Assembly: GCF_014652095.1 (NCBI RefSeq) | Contig: NZ_BMYD01000006.1 | Location: 51,907 to 115,906 of the forward strand | From: Cognatilysobacter bugurensis | GTDB lineage: Bacteria; Pseudomonadota; Gammaproteobacteria; Xanthomonadales; Xanthomonadaceae | Direction: 5' to 3' | DNA length: 64,000 bases | Shown here: positions 1-9,028 of the stretch, one piece after another | How the letters are laid out: the number at the start of each line of letters is the position of its first letter | Position numbering within the stretch: the first letter of the stretch is position 1 | Notes under the pieces: generated by a model | What the model was told of the DNA's origin: nothing | The model's input: only the letters and a program-made list of their open reading frames with translations | Databases searched by the model: none | Program-made: the position numbers and the translations under genes

Positions 1-2
1 AC

Positions 3-191
3 GCGCTGGTCGCTCGCGTTGCAGCGATCGATGCCGAGCTCGCGCGCCCCGGCCTGTCCGAAGCGCAACGCACCGCGCTGTGGCATGGACGCGTTGCCGC
101 GCTGCGCCAGCTGGTCGGCGTGGAACCAACCGAGCGCTGGCTCGCAGTGCACGGCCGCGCGTACGGCGATGCGTCCGTGCACGTCGACTGA
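3..191 (+). CDS. C-terminal end of an unidentified protein (partial)
   Basis: The window opens inside a reading frame that runs 62 codons to a TGA at 189-191. The visible tail is alanine-, leucine- and arginine-rich and predicted helical, with the sequence LWHGRVAALRQLVG near the middle and VHVD at the end. No domain can be recognised from this fragment. It lies 41 bp upstream of the PDZ-protein gene on the same strand, so the two may be co-transcribed. An overlapping Arg/Cys-rich frame at 19-210 looks like a shadow. Function is unknown. Confidence 0.55.
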   Translation, partial: ALVARVAAIDAELARPGLSEAQRTALWHGRVAALRQLVGVEPTERWLAVHGRAYGDASVHVD

Positions 192-232
192 TTGCGCCTG
201 CAGGTTCTAACCCACTTTTTGAGTACACCGCC

Positions 233-1515
233 ATGAAAGTCCAACTCCGCACCGCCGCGCTTGCTGCGGGCATGCCCTTTCCCTCCCGTTCGGCGCGGTC
301 GCGCAGACCACAGGCAGCGATGCGAAAGCGCTCGAGGCGGCGCAGGCTGAGCTCGAACGCGCCGCCGCGCGCGTTGCCGAGCTCTCTCGCAAGCTGGGCC
401 GCCCTGCAGGCGATCCGCACACGCAGAGCAGCAGCAAAGGCCGGGCGCTGCTCGGCGTGGTTCTCGGGCCGGACGACGCGCGCGGTGTGCGCATCGCCGG
501 CGTCACGCCGGACAGCGGCGCCGCCAGCGCCGGCCTGCGCAGCGGCGACCTGATCGTCGCGGTCGGCGGGCGGCCGGTAGCGGGCGCGGACGGCGGTGCA
601 CGTCCTGACCACGCCCGCCGACATCTCGCACAGCTCCGGCCCGACACGCCGGTTGCGATCGACTACGAGCGCGAAGGCAAACGCGCGAGCGTTCGCGTCA
701 CGCCGCAATTTGGCGACGGCGCGTTCGTCTTTCGAGACGATGGCTTGCTCCACCTCGACGACCCGATGCGCGCGGTCGCGAGGCGCACTGATCCGCTCAC
801 GGTGATCCGCGATGCACACACGACGCGAATTGACGGCGACGCGCCACAGGCCCGCCGCGTCATCCGCCGCGAGATTCGCGGGACCGACGAAGGGGATGTC
901 GAGGAAATCGAACTGGCACCTGCGCCAGGCGTCGCGCAGAGTGTCCACCGCGAGATCGTGCGGCTGCGTTCCGACGGCGACTGCGGCGGCGCGCCGTGCC
1001 GGCTGCCTCTGATCGCTGACGCGCTTCGCTGGAACGGGCTGAACTTCGCGTCGATCGACGCGCAGCTGGGTCGCTATTTCGGCACCGACCGTGGCGTGCT
1101 CGTGCTCAGCAGCGCCCCGGCGTTCGGCGGTTTGCAGGCCGGCGACGTGATTCAGCGCGTTGGGGGCGAGCCCGTGGCGTCGCCGCGGGAGGCGATGGCC
1201 GCGCTGCGCAACCGCGCTCCGGGCCGGGAGGTCGACGTTGCCTATCTGCGTGATCGCAAGACCGCGACCACGCGGGTGCGCGTGCCCGAGGCGCCGACGC
1301 TGCGGATGCCGATCGCGCCGGCGGCGCCTCCGGCACCCCCGGCTCCGCCTGCCCCCGATGCACCGCCAGTGCCGGCAGCGCCACCTGCGCCCGCCGCGCC
1401 GCCTGCCGTCTCCGCTCCGACCGCGCCACGGGCGCCCGCCGCCCCGGAAGCACCCGAGGCGCCTCCAGCCCCACCCGCGCCTCCGAGGGGATCGCCGGGG
1501 GCGGTGCGGGCCTGA
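233..1515 (+). CDS. Exported PDZ-domain protein with a frameshift in the signal peptide
   Basis: The ATG at 233 opens a signal peptide (MKVQLRTAALAAGM), but the continuation LSLPFGAVAQ lies in another frame starting near 277. Inserting one base (for example a G after position 274) gives an unbroken signal peptide ending in AVAQ. Downstream the frame is intact to the TGA at 1515: a short coiled-coil-like stretch (about 310-390), a PDZ-like domain (about 440-660) with GLRSGDLIVAVGG, a second PDZ-like domain (about 1050-1290) with GLQAGDVIQRVGG, then a Pro/Ala-rich tail from about 1310 to 1500. No HtrA-type protease domain is seen, so this is probably a periplasmic scaffold or binding protein. 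The frameshift may be a sequencing error or a real mutation; the next in-frame start (ATG at 457) would lose export. Confidence 0.7.
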
Positions 1516-1534
1516 GCCGCCGCAGGGCAGCGGC

Positions 1535-1735
1535 TTACTTCGTAAGAATCAGCTTGTCGTTGCGCGTGTGGCGCAGGCGGTACGTCTCGCCGGCGTGCTC
1601 AATGAGGATCTCGCGATTTCCGCGCAGCAATGTGCGGCTGTCGAACCGGGTTGGACGCACATCGGGCGCCGTCGTTTCGACGCGGGCGTCGATGGAGCGC
1701 GGCTTGAGGTGCAGGACGGCAGACGGCATGGACAT
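1535..1735 (-). CDS. hemP: Hemin uptake protein HemP
   Basis: This 66-residue protein ends in the HemP family signature: [10 protein letters not shown] followed by NDKLILTK. HemP is a small cytoplasmic protein, usually encoded beside heme or siderophore uptake genes; in related bacteria it supports expression of heme receptors, but its biochemical role is not settled. The start at 1735 is chosen because AGGGAG lies at the right distance upstream; a longer frame to 1795 would run through the Fur-box-like site. The gene is transcribed away from the diguanylate cyclase. Unusually, the TonB receptor it would be expected to accompany lies about 4 kb away, behind three unrelated genes. Confidence 0.9.
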   Translation of the reverse strand: MSMPSAVLHLKPRSIDARVETTAPDVRPTRFDSRTLLRGNREILIEHAGETYRLRHTRNDKLILTK

Positions 1736-1760
1736 GGCGATGCTCCCTAATTGGCTCACG

Positions 1761-1780
1761 GATGATAACCATTCGCATTT
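1761..1780 (-). promoter_or_regulatory. Putative Fur box upstream of hemP
   Basis: On the minus strand this reads TGCGAA-TGG-TTATCA within an AT-rich stretch, close to the xanthomonad/enterobacterial Fur consensus (AATGAGAAT-N-ATTCTCATT). It sits 26 bp upstream of the chosen hemP start. The 11-mer TGCGAATGGTT recurs exactly in the site before the TonB receptor at 5652-5670. Iron-dependent repression of hemP is inferred from this match. Confidence 0.7.
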
Positions 1781-1984
1781 GAGGCACAAGCACAACCGTC
1801 TCGCTCGACGCGCGTGACATGACGACCGGGCGACGTTCGCGGGACTGTCTGCAGCGAACGCCGCCTGCCGTCCTCCGCCACCCCTCGCCTCGCGCCATCA
1901 AACGATGGAGCGAGGCGGCGCACTGCCAAGCTCCGACCCACGTCGCGAACCGCAGCAAGTCCCGCAGGCTACGATGCCGGCCTG

Positions 1985-2059
1985 ATGAGCGCCGCCCCTG
2001 ACCTGCCCCCCGCCGCCGACGCCGCGCGTCCGCATCGCCTGTCACGGAGCGGGGCGTGA
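1985..2059 (+). other. Possible 24-codon leader ORF overlapping the cyclase start
   Basis: An ATG at 1985 opens a 24-residue frame (MSAAPDLPPAADAARPHRLS...) whose TGA overlaps the GTG start of the diguanylate cyclase as GTGA (2056-2059). A -10-like TACGAT lies at 1970-1975, so transcription could begin just before this ATG. It could be a coupling leader peptide or chance. No RBS is visible for it. The 1796-1984 stretch otherwise holds no convincing gene. Confidence 0.25.
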
Positions 2060-3264
2060 CGCGCGTGTCGGGCGACCCGGCCGATCGCAGCGACGAGCGC
2101 CGGGTGCGACGCGGGCCGTTCGACGAGCCGCGTCATTCGGCAAAGGTGCCGGTGTCCGACGCGATCGCCTCGCTGCTCGCGCGGCCGGACGAGATCATGC
2201 TCGAGGTGGGCGCAGGCGGAGAGCTGCTGGTCGCGCGGCTGCGCGCGGTCATCGCCGGTTTGCTCCTGCTGTTGCCGCTGGCGAACATGCTCGGCGGCGG
2301 CACCCTGCGCGGCACGCTGATCGGCCTCGCGGGCGCAGTGCTCGTCAACGTCTGCGCACAGATCTGGCTGCCGCTCGCGCGCCGCTCGCGTCGATACCGC
2401 TGGTTGCCGTTCGCGACGTCCGCATTCGACGTGACCGCCGCCAGCGCGGTGCTCGTGGTCATCGCGGCGCACGACGTGCCCGCGGCGCTCAACAACCCCG
2501 TCGTCTGGTGCGGCTACCTGCTCGCCATCCTGCTGACTGCGCTGCGCGGCGACGGCCGCACGACCCTGCTCGCAGGGGCGCTCGTGCTGCTCCAGTACGG
2601 CGCACTGGCCGCATTCGCGCTCGTGTCGACGCCCGCCGAGGCGCTGGCATCGAGCGAGCACGGCATCGTCACCTGGGCCACGCAGCTGCAGCGGCTCGTG
2701 CTGCTCGCCGCGGGAACGCTGATCACGGCGATGGTCGTCTACCGCATGCAGCGGCTCGTCGAAATGTCCGGCACCGACGGCCTGACCCGCCTGCCAAATC
2801 GGACCTGGCTGCTGCATCGCATCCCGCGCCTGCTTCGCACTGCTCGCGAGGAAGGCGGCAGCCTGACGCTCGCGCTCATCAACCTCGATCACTTCAAGCG
2901 CGTCAACGACGAAGCCGGCCACAACGTTGGCGACCGGGTGCTGCGCCATGTCGTGAGCGTGCTGCGTGATGGCGCCGAACCTGGCGAATGGCTGGTGCGG
3001 CTCGGCGGCGAGGAATTCGTGCTCGTGATGCGCAAGCCGATCGGGACGTCGTGGGAGCGGGTCGATGCCCTTCGGCGCCTGGTCGCCGGCCGCCCGTTCG
3101 AGCTCGATCGCGGCGCCGACTTCATGCGCGTGACGTTCAGCGCAGGCCTGGCCGGCTACCCGCACGAGGGCACTGACCTCTCCAGCCTGCTGAGCCGCGC
3201 TGACCAGCGCCTGCAGCAGGCCAAGCGCGAGGGCCGCAACCGCGTCGTCGCACGCGATTGCTGA
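2056..3264 (+). CDS. Membrane-anchored GGDEF diguanylate cyclase
   Basis: The 402-residue product has an N-terminal block of about five or six hydrophobic segments (residues about 55-235), then a GGDEF domain (about 240-400). The active-site loop reads GGEEF (residues 317-321), an allowed active variant, and the upstream substrate region NLDHFKRVND is intact. It should make c-di-GMP from two GTP at the inner membrane. The inhibitory I-site (RxxD five residues before the loop) reads EPGE, so product feedback inhibition is probably absent. The GTG start is supported by GGAGCGGGG immediately upstream. The membrane block does not match a sensor domain I can name. Confidence 0.88.
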   Translation: MTRVSGDPADRSDERRVRRGPFDEPRHSAKVPVSDAIASLLARPDEIMLEVGAGGELLVARLRAVIAGLLLLLPLANMLGGGTLRGTLIGLAGAVLVNVCAQIWLPLARRSRRYRWLPFATSAFDVTAASAVLVVIAAHDVPAALNNPVVWCGYLLAILLTALRGDGRTTLLAGALVLLQYGALAAFALVSTPAEALASSEHGIVTWATQLQRLVLLAAGTLITAMVVYRMQRLVEMSGTDGLTRLPNRTWLLHRIPRLLRTAREEGGSLTLALINLDHFKRVNDEAGHNVGDRVLRHVVSVLRDGAEPGEWLVRLGGEEFVLVMRKPIGTSWERVDALRRLVAGRPFELDRGADFMRVTFSAGLAGYPHEGTDLSSLLSRADQRLQQAKREGRNRVVARDC

Positions 3265-3349
3265 GCACGCGCACGCCTTGGCGCGACCGCGGCGCGGTAT
3301 TCTGCGCCGGTTTGATTGACGCACGGCCGCGCGCCGCAGGGGACATTCC

Positions 3350-4645
3350 GTGGAAGCTTTGAGTCGGGTCGGTTTCGGCCTGTTCGGTCTTGCCGTGCTG
3401 ATCGGCATCGCCTGGCTGTTTTCCAGCCACAAGAAATCGGTCGACTGGCGCCTCGTGGGCACCGGCATCGCGCTGCAGATCGCGTTCGCAGCGCTCGTGC
3501 TGCTCGTGCCGGGCGGCCGCGACGTGTTCGACGCGCTGGGCCACGGGTTCGTGAAGATCCTCAGCTTCGTCTCCGCCGGCAGCACGTTCATCTTCGGCGG
3601 GCTGATGGACATCCCGCGCTACGGCTTCATCTTTGCGTTCCAGGTGCTGCCGACGATCATCTTCTTCGCGGCGCTGATGAGCGTGCTGTACCACCTCGGG
3701 GTGATGCAGGCGATCGTGCGCGCGATGGCCTGGGCGATCACCAAGGTCATGCGGGTGTCCGGCGCGGAAACCACGAGCGTGTGTGCGAGCGTGTTCATCG
3801 GCCAGACCGAGGCGCCGCTCACGGTGCGTCCGTACATCGGCCGCATGACCGAATCTGAGCTCATCACGATGATGATCGGCGGCATGGCCCACATCGCGGG
3901 CGGTGTGCTCGCGGCGTACGTCGGCATGCTCGGCGGCGGCGACCCGGTGGCGCAGGCGTTCTACGCCAAGCACCTGCTCGCAGCCTCGATCATGGCCGCG
4001 CCGGCCACGATGGTGGTCGCAAAGCTGCTGATCCCCGAGACCGGCACGCCGCTCACGCGCGGCACGGTCAAGATGGAAGTCGAGAAGACCACGAGCAATG
4101 TCATCGACGCCGCCGCCGCGGGCGCTGCCGACGGCCTGCGCCTGGCGCTCAACATCGCCGCGATGCTGCTGGCGTTCATTGCGCTCATCGCACTGCTGAA
4201 CTGGCCGCTGACCGCGATCGGCGAAGCGACCGGCCTCGCCGCCGCGATCGGCAAGCCGACCGACATGGCGACGATCTTCGGCTACGTGCTCGCACCGGTG
4301 GCTTGGCTCATCGGCGTGCCGTGGCAGGACGCGACGATCGTCGGCGGCCTGATCGGCCAGAAGATCGTGCTCAACGAATTCGTGGCGTACCTGCAGCTGG
4401 CGGACATCGTCAACGGCAAGACGCCGGGCGTCGTGCTCAGCGAGCAGGCCCGCCTCATCGCGACGTACGCGCTGTGCGGCTTCGCGAACTTCAGCTCGAT
4501 CGCGATCCAGATCGGCGGCATTGGCGGCCTGGCGCCCGAGCGGCGTCAGGACCTTGCCCGCTTCGGGCTGCGCGCCGTGCTCGGCGGTACCTTGGCCACG
4601 CTCATGACGGCGACGATCGCCGGCGTGCTCACGAACTTCGGCTGA
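3350..4645 (+). CDS. nupC: NupC-type concentrative nucleoside transporter
   Basis: The 431-residue integral membrane protein matches the CNT family in length and layout. It has hydrophobic segments from the N-terminus (VGFGLFGLAVLIGIAWLF), a gate region with ETTSVCASVFIGQTEAPL, and the conserved stretch MTESELITMMIGGMAHIAGG. CNT proteins import nucleosides with sodium or protons. The GTG start at 3350 follows AGGGGACA. The ribokinase gene begins 3 bp after its stop, so nucleoside import and pentose phosphorylation are probably translated together. Substrate preference cannot be read from the sequence. Confidence 0.92.
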   Translation: MEALSRVGFGLFGLAVLIGIAWLFSSHKKSVDWRLVGTGIALQIAFAALVLLVPGGRDVFDALGHGFVKILSFVSAGSTFIFGGLMDIPRYGFIFAFQVLPTIIFFAALMSVLYHLGVMQAIVRAMAWAITKVMRVSGAETTSVCASVFIGQTEAPLTVRPYIGRMTESELITMMIGGMAHIAGGVLAAYVGMLGGGDPVAQAFYAKHLLAASIMAAPATMVVAKLLIPETGTPLTRGTVKMEVEKTTSNVIDAAAAGAADGLRLALNIAAMLLAFIALIALLNWPLTAIGEATGLAAAIGKPTDMATIFGYVLAPVAWLIGVPWQDATIVGGLIGQKIVLNEFVAYLQLADIVNGKTPGVVLSEQARLIATYALCGFANFSSIAIQIGGIGGLAPERRQDLARFGLRAVLGGTLATLMTATIAGVLTNFG

Positions 4646-4648
4646 GCC

Positions 4649-5611
4649 ATGACCGGGCGCGTCGCCGTCGTCGGCTCGTTCAACGTCGACCACGTCTGGG
4701 TCGCGGCGTCGCTGCCGCGGCCGGGTGAGACGCTCGCGGGGGACTACCGCAGCGGCCCCGGCGGCAAGGGGTTCAACCAGGCGATCGCCGCCGCTCGCGC
4801 GGGCGCGCCGACCGACTTCATCTGCGCGCTCGGTGACGACGCGGGCGGTGCACTCGCTCGCGCACTCGCGCACGACGACGGCATTGCCCTGCACGACATG
4901 CGCAGCGACGCGCCGACCGGCACCGCCGGCATCTTCGTCGGCGAAGCCGGCGGCAACAGCATCGTGATCGGCCCCGGTGCGAACGCGGCGCTGACGCCGG
5001 CGTTCGTCGATGCGCAGCGTGCCGTGATCGCACGGGCGGCCGTGGTCGTCGTGCAGCTCGAATCCCCGCTCGACGCGATCACGCAGGCGCTGCGCATCGC
5101 GCGCGGGGCCGGCGCGGTGAGGGTGCTCAATCCGGCGCCGGCGAACGTCGCGGTGCCCGCCGAACTGCTCGCGCTCGCCGACGTCATCACGCCGAACGAA
5201 ACGGAATTCGCAGCGCTGCTCGATGCCCATGCAGGGGAGCGCATCGACGCGACGGCCATCGCCGCGCTCGGCGACGACACGCTCCACGCACTGTGCCGCC
5301 GTCTGCTGCCACACGGGACGGTGGTGGTGACCCTGGGCGCAGCAGGTTGCTTCGTGTCTCACGGCGCACGACGCGTCAGCGAGGCTGAGCATGCCCGTGT
5401 GCCCGGCGAGCGCGCGGACGCGATCGACACCACCGGCGCCGGCGATGCGTTCAACGGCGCGCTCGCCGCGTCGATCGCACTCGGCCCGGGGTGTTCGTTG
5501 AACGAGCAGCTGCGCTTTGCGAACCGCTACGCGGCGCTGTCGACGGAACGTGCCGGCGCGGCTGTAGCAATGCCGACGGCCGCGCAGGTTCAGGCCCGCT
5601 TCGGCGACTGA
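4649..5611 (+). CDS. rbsK: Ribokinase (PfkB family)
   Basis: The 320-residue product carries the PfkB family signatures: the N-terminal sugar-binding motif GGKGFNQA (about residues 34-41) and the C-terminal anion-hole and catalytic motif DTTGAGDAFNGAL (about residues 260-272), with the catalytic Asp in GAGD. It phosphorylates ribose (or a nucleoside-derived relative) to the 5-phosphate using ATP in the cytosol. It starts 3 bp after the nucleoside transporter stop, which supports a salvage role for ribose released from imported nucleosides. A nucleoside kinase of the same family is an alternative, but GGKGxNQA favours ribokinase. Confidence 0.87.
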   Translation: MTGRVAVVGSFNVDHVWVAASLPRPGETLAGDYRSGPGGKGFNQAIAAARAGAPTDFICALGDDAGGALARALAHDDGIALHDMRSDAPTGTAGIFVGEAGGNSIVIGPGANAALTPAFVDAQRAVIARAAVVVVQLESPLDAITQALRIARGAGAVRVLNPAPANVAVPAELLALADVITPNETEFAALLDAHAGERIDATAIAALGDDTLHALCRRLLPHGTVVVTLGAAGCFVSHGARRVSEAEHARVPGERADAIDTTGAGDAFNGALAASIALGPGCSLNEQLRFANRYAALSTERAGAAVAMPTAAQVQARFGD

Positions 5612-5651
5612 GCGACGCCTGTCGTGCACAACGGCCAACCCGACCATTACA

Positions 5652-5670
5652 TTTGCGAATGGTTCGCATT
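5652..5670 (+). promoter_or_regulatory. Putative Fur box upstream of the TonB receptor
   Basis: The site is an inverted repeat, TGCGAA-TGG-TTCGCA, with perfect 6-bp arms and AT-rich flanks, matching the Fur consensus layout. It lies 33 bp upstream of the receptor ATG at 5703. It shares the 11-mer TGCGAATGGTT with the hemP site. Repression of the receptor and the following PepSY gene under iron sufficiency is inferred. Confidence 0.75.
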
Positions 5671-5702
5671 ACCATGACGGCCCGCTCACTGCTGGCCCCT
5701 CG

Positions 5703-7823
5703 ATGTCACGCTCCCTGCTCTGCTGCGCCGTTCTGCTCGCCCTGTCCGCATCGCCCGCGCGCGCCGAAGACGCCACCGACCTCGACCGCGTGACCGTCTC
5801 TGCCAGCACGTCGCGGCTGCCCGACTCCGAGGCCGCACTGCCAAACACGATCACGGTGATCGACCGCGAGCAGCTCGAGCGCCAGCTCACATTGACGCAG
5901 GATCTCTCGCAAGTGCTCGCGAACCTGATCCCCGCATTCGCGCCGTCGAGCCAGAAGCTCACCAGCCGCGGCGAGTCGCTGCGCGGTCGACAGCCGCTCT
6001 ACATGGTCGACGGCGTGCCGCAGTCGACGCCGCTGCGCGACGGCGCCCGCGATTCACGCACGATCGACCCGGCGATGATCGAGCGCATCGAAGTCGTCCA
6101 CGGCGCGAACGCGCTGCAGGGGCTCGGCGCGTCTGGCGGCATCATCAACATCATCACCAAGCGCGCACCGCGCCAGGACGGCGCGACGTTCGTCGACGTG
6201 GCGGTTGCGGGCAGCACCGCACTGCCGAGCCAGGACGAAGGCACCTCCGTGCGCGGCTCGGTGCTGTTCGGCACGCGTCGCGGCGCGTTCGACCTGATTG
6301 CCGGCGCCTCCATCGCCGAGGAAGGCCTGTACTACGACGGCGACGGCCGCGCGATCGCGGTCAACGGCGTGCAGGGCGACACGATGGACGCGCACAGCCG
6401 CAACCTGTTCGCCAAGGTCGGCTGGCGGCTCGACGACGAGCGCCGCCTGCAACTGACGGCAAACCACTTCGAGCTGCAGGGCCACAACGATTACGTCTCG
6501 GTCGACGGCGATGCCGTGCGCGGCATCACCGCGACCTCCGTGCGCGGCGAGCCCGAAGGCGAAGGTCCGCGCAACCGCGCCGACTCCCTCTCGCTCGACT
6601 ACACCGACAACGCGTTCGCCGGCGGCTACCTGCAGGCGCAGCTGTACTGGTTCGACTTCGCGGCGCTGTATGGCGGCAGCTATTGGCGGGATTTTTTCCA
6701 GGACGGTTCGCGCCCGAACTGGTTCGACCAGTCGCAGAACGCGAGCCGCAAGCTCGGGGCGAAGTTCGCCTGGTCGCGCGACCACATTGCGGACCTGCCG
6801 CTGCGCGTGATGCTCGGCCTGGATGCGCAGCGCGACACGACCTATCAGGAGCTCATCGAAAGCGGCCTGAACTGGGTGCCGGAGACCACGTACGAATCGG
6901 TCGCGCCGTTCGTGCAGGCCGAATACCGGCTCGGCCCGGTCGCGCTGATCGGCGGCGTGCGCCATGAGCGCGCCGAATTGCAGGTCGACGATTTCACCAC
7001 GCTTCCGATCTACGGCAGCCAGCGCGTCGAAGGCGGCTCGCCGCGCACGCGCGAAACGCTCGGCAACCTCGGCGCAATCTGGAACGTCAACGACGCGTTC
7101 AAGCTCTACGCCTCGTATGCCGAGGGCTACACCGTGGCCGACATCGGTCGCGTGTTGCGCGCGATCAGCCGGCCGGGCGAGCGCGTCGATACGCTTGCCG
7201 ACATCCGCCCGGTCATCGCCGACAACCGCGAGGTCGGGCTCGACTACGACGACGGCCGCTGGCTCGTGCACGTGGCCGCGTACTGGTCGGATGCGGAGTT
7301 CGGCTCGCGCCTGGACTACAACCCGGATTCGCGCAGCTACGAGGTGCGACGCGAGCCGACGAAGATCCGCGGCGTCGAGGCGAATGCGGCGCTTCAGGTG
7401 TCGGAGGCCACGCGTGTCGGCATCGCGTACGCCGCGGCGGAGGGTCGCTACGACGGCATCCCCGAGCGCAATCCGGACGGCTGGTATGAAAGCGACCTGT
7501 CCGGCGCCGACATCGCACCCGACCGCGCAACCGGGTTCTGGGAGCAACAGTGGACGACCAACGTGTCGACACGCCTCCAGGCCAGCCACGCGTTCGATCG
7601 CGGCTTCGAAAGCGAGGGACAGGAGGTGGCCACGTTCGACGGCTACACCACCTTCGATCTGCAGGCCCGGATCGCGCTGCCGGTCGGGCATCTGAATGTC
7701 GGCGTCGAAAACCTGTTCGACCGCCAGTACGTGACGTATTACTCGCAGACGACGCCGTCGAACCGCGACTACGTGTCGGGCCGCGGTCGTGTGCTCACGC
7801 TCGGCTGGTCGAACCGGTTCTGA
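5703..7823 (+). CDS. TonB-dependent siderophore receptor
   Basis: The 706-residue protein begins with a signal peptide cut after SPARA (residue 21), followed by a TonB-box-like segment (DRVTVSAS), a plug domain (about residues 40-150, with MVDGVPQSTPL and IERIEVVHGANALQG) and a 22-strand-type beta barrel that ends in the terminal aromatic residue Phe (TLGWSNRF), as required for outer-membrane insertion. It imports a ferric siderophore across the outer membrane using TonB energy. The Fur-box-like site upstream and the PepSY protein two bases downstream support iron uptake. The ligand is not identifiable; hydroxamate receptors of the FhuE/FoxA type are typical partners of PepSY proteins. Confidence 0.92.
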   Translation: MSRSLLCCAVLLALSASPARAEDATDLDRVTVSASTSRLPDSEAALPNTITVIDREQLERQLTLTQDLSQVLANLIPAFAPSSQKLTSRGESLRGRQPLYMVDGVPQSTPLRDGARDSRTIDPAMIERIEVVHGANALQGLGASGGIINIITKRAPRQDGATFVDVAVAGSTALPSQDEGTSVRGSVLFGTRRGAFDLIAGASIAEEGLYYDGDGRAIAVNGVQGDTMDAHSRNLFAKVGWRLDDERRLQLTANHFELQGHNDYVSVDGDAVRGITATSVRGEPEGEGPRNRADSLSLDYTDNAFAGGYLQAQLYWFDFAALYGGSYWRDFFQDGSRPNWFDQSQNASRKLGAKFAWSRDHIADLPLRVMLGLDAQRDTTYQELIESGLNWVPETTYESVAPFVQAEYRLGPVALIGGVRHERAELQVDDFTTLPIYGSQRVEGGSPRTRETLGNLGAIWNVNDAFKLYASYAEGYTVADIGRVLRAISRPGERVDTLADIRPVIADNREVGLDYDDGRWLVHVAAYWSDAEFGSRLDYNPDSRSYEVRREPTKIRGVEANAALQVSEATRVGIAYAAAEGRYDGIPERNPDGWYESDLSGADIAPDRATGFWEQQWTTNVSTRLQASHAFDRGFESEGQEVATFDGYTTFDLQARIALPVGHLNVGVENLFDRQYVTYYSQTTPSNRDYVSGRGRVLTLGWSNRF

Positions 7824-7825
7824 GC

Positions 7826-8920
7826 ATGGTCGCCGTCGCCGCGCCGCGAGCCATCCCGCGCGCCACGTTGCGGCAGCGTGTGCGTGCGCTGCTCGCATGG
7901 CTGCACCTGTGGGTGGGCCTAGGCGTCGGCACGGTGTTCGCGGTGATCGGCCTGTCGGGCTCGGTGCTCGTGTTCGGCGAGGACATTCTGCGTTGGCAGC
8001 AGCCGCAGCTCAGCACGTTCGAGCCGCGCATCGACGGCGAGGTGCTCGCCGGCATCCTCGCGCGCGAAAGCAGCGAGGGCCTTCGAGGCGTGCACCTGCC
8101 ACATGCGGAGCGGCCGGTCTGGACGGGCTTCTATACCGACGGCCGCGAGCGGCTGTTCGCCCCCGATGACGGCCGCCTGCTGCTCGAACGCTCGGCGGAG
8201 AACGACGTGATCGCGTGGCTGTTCGAACTGCACGCGCACCTGCTCGGCGGCGAAACCGGCGAGGCGGTGCTCGGCATCGTCGGCTGGATCTCGCTCGGCC
8301 TGCTGTTGACCGGGCTGTACCTGTGGTGGCCCAAGCCCGGGCGCATACGCGCGCAACTGCGCGTGTTCCGCGGCCCGCCAACGCGGCGCTGGCTGACGTG
8401 GCACCGCAGCGCGGGCGTCGTGCTGACGCCGCTGTTGCTGCTGTCGACGCTGACCGGCGTCGGCATGGTCTACCACGACGGCGCACGCGCCCTACTGACC
8501 TCGCTGTTCGGCGGCGGTGAGACGCCCGCGGCCCCCTCGCAGGACGCACGCCGCGCCGACGTCGACTGGCCAGCCGTGCTGGCGCGCGCGCAGGCCGCGT
8601 TGCCCGGCGCGCAGCTCACCCGCACTGGCGCGCCGGCGGAGGACAACGACGTGGTGTCGTTTCGCGCACGCGCCGTCGGCGAATGGCATCCAAACGGTCG
8701 CAGCACGGTGCACGTGGATCGTGCCGGCCGCGGGCTATTGCTCGTCCACGACGCGACCGGTCAGCGGCTGGGCGCGCGCATGACCGAGGCGATTTATCCG
8801 CTGCACATCGGCTCGGTCGGCGGGGTCGTGATGAAGTGGCTGACGGCGCTCACCGGCCTGCTGCCGGCCTTCCTGCTAGCGACAGGCTTTCTGTACTGGC
8901 GACGCCGTCGCGGCAAGTGA
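7826..8920 (+). CDS. PepSY-associated transmembrane protein (iron-regulated, siderophore reductase type)
   Basis: The 364-residue inner-membrane protein has the PepSY_TM layout: a first helix LLAWLHLWVGLGVGTVFAVIGLSGSVLVF (split by a conserved LHLWVGL motif), a periplasmic PepSY-like loop, a helix pair around IVGWISLGLLLTGLYLWW-P, another beginning RRWLTWHRSAGVV, and a C-terminal helix ending in WRRRRGK. Conserved His in WLHLW and WHRSAG are candidate heme ligands. Family members such as FoxB reduce or process ferric siderophores at the inner membrane. The ATG at 7826 follows the receptor stop by two bases, so the two are an operon under the upstream Fur-box-like site. The frame stays open further upstream into the receptor, but that part is shadow. 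Confidence 0.87.
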   Translation: MVAVAAPRAIPRATLRQRVRALLAWLHLWVGLGVGTVFAVIGLSGSVLVFGEDILRWQQPQLSTFEPRIDGEVLAGILARESSEGLRGVHLPHAERPVWTGFYTDGRERLFAPDDGRLLLERSAENDVIAWLFELHAHLLGGETGEAVLGIVGWISLGLLLTGLYLWWPKPGRIRAQLRVFRGPPTRRWLTWHRSAGVVLTPLLLLSTLTGVGMVYHDGARALLTSLFGGGETPAAPSQDARRADVDWPAVLARAQAALPGAQLTRTGAPAEDNDVVSFRARAVGEWHPNGRSTVHVDRAGRGLLLVHDATGQRLGARMTEAIYPLHIGSVGGVVMKWLTALTGLLPAFLLATGFLYWRRRRGK

Positions 8921-9028
8921 CGTATTCGCGCGCCCGGGCTTCCGGTCGCGCCGGCGCAGCACCGTCCCGGAACAACGGTCGCCCTTTGCATTCAGCCGGG
9001 CCCGACGCCCGTCCGTAGAATGCGCGCC

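Noticed and set aside
1310..1500. Coding repeat or minisatellite in the PDZ gene
   Set aside because: The Pro/Ala tail is low-complexity but not an exact nucleotide repeat; it is read as a disordered tail.
1969..3612. 547-codon minus-strand open frame over the diguanylate cyclase
   Set aside because: It mirrors a real gene in a high-GC region, has Arg/Ala-rich composition and no recognisable domain.
9020..9028. Earlier ATG start for dusB
   Set aside because: It overlaps a -10-like TAGAAT and DusB proteins begin at the MRIG residues encoded from 9029.
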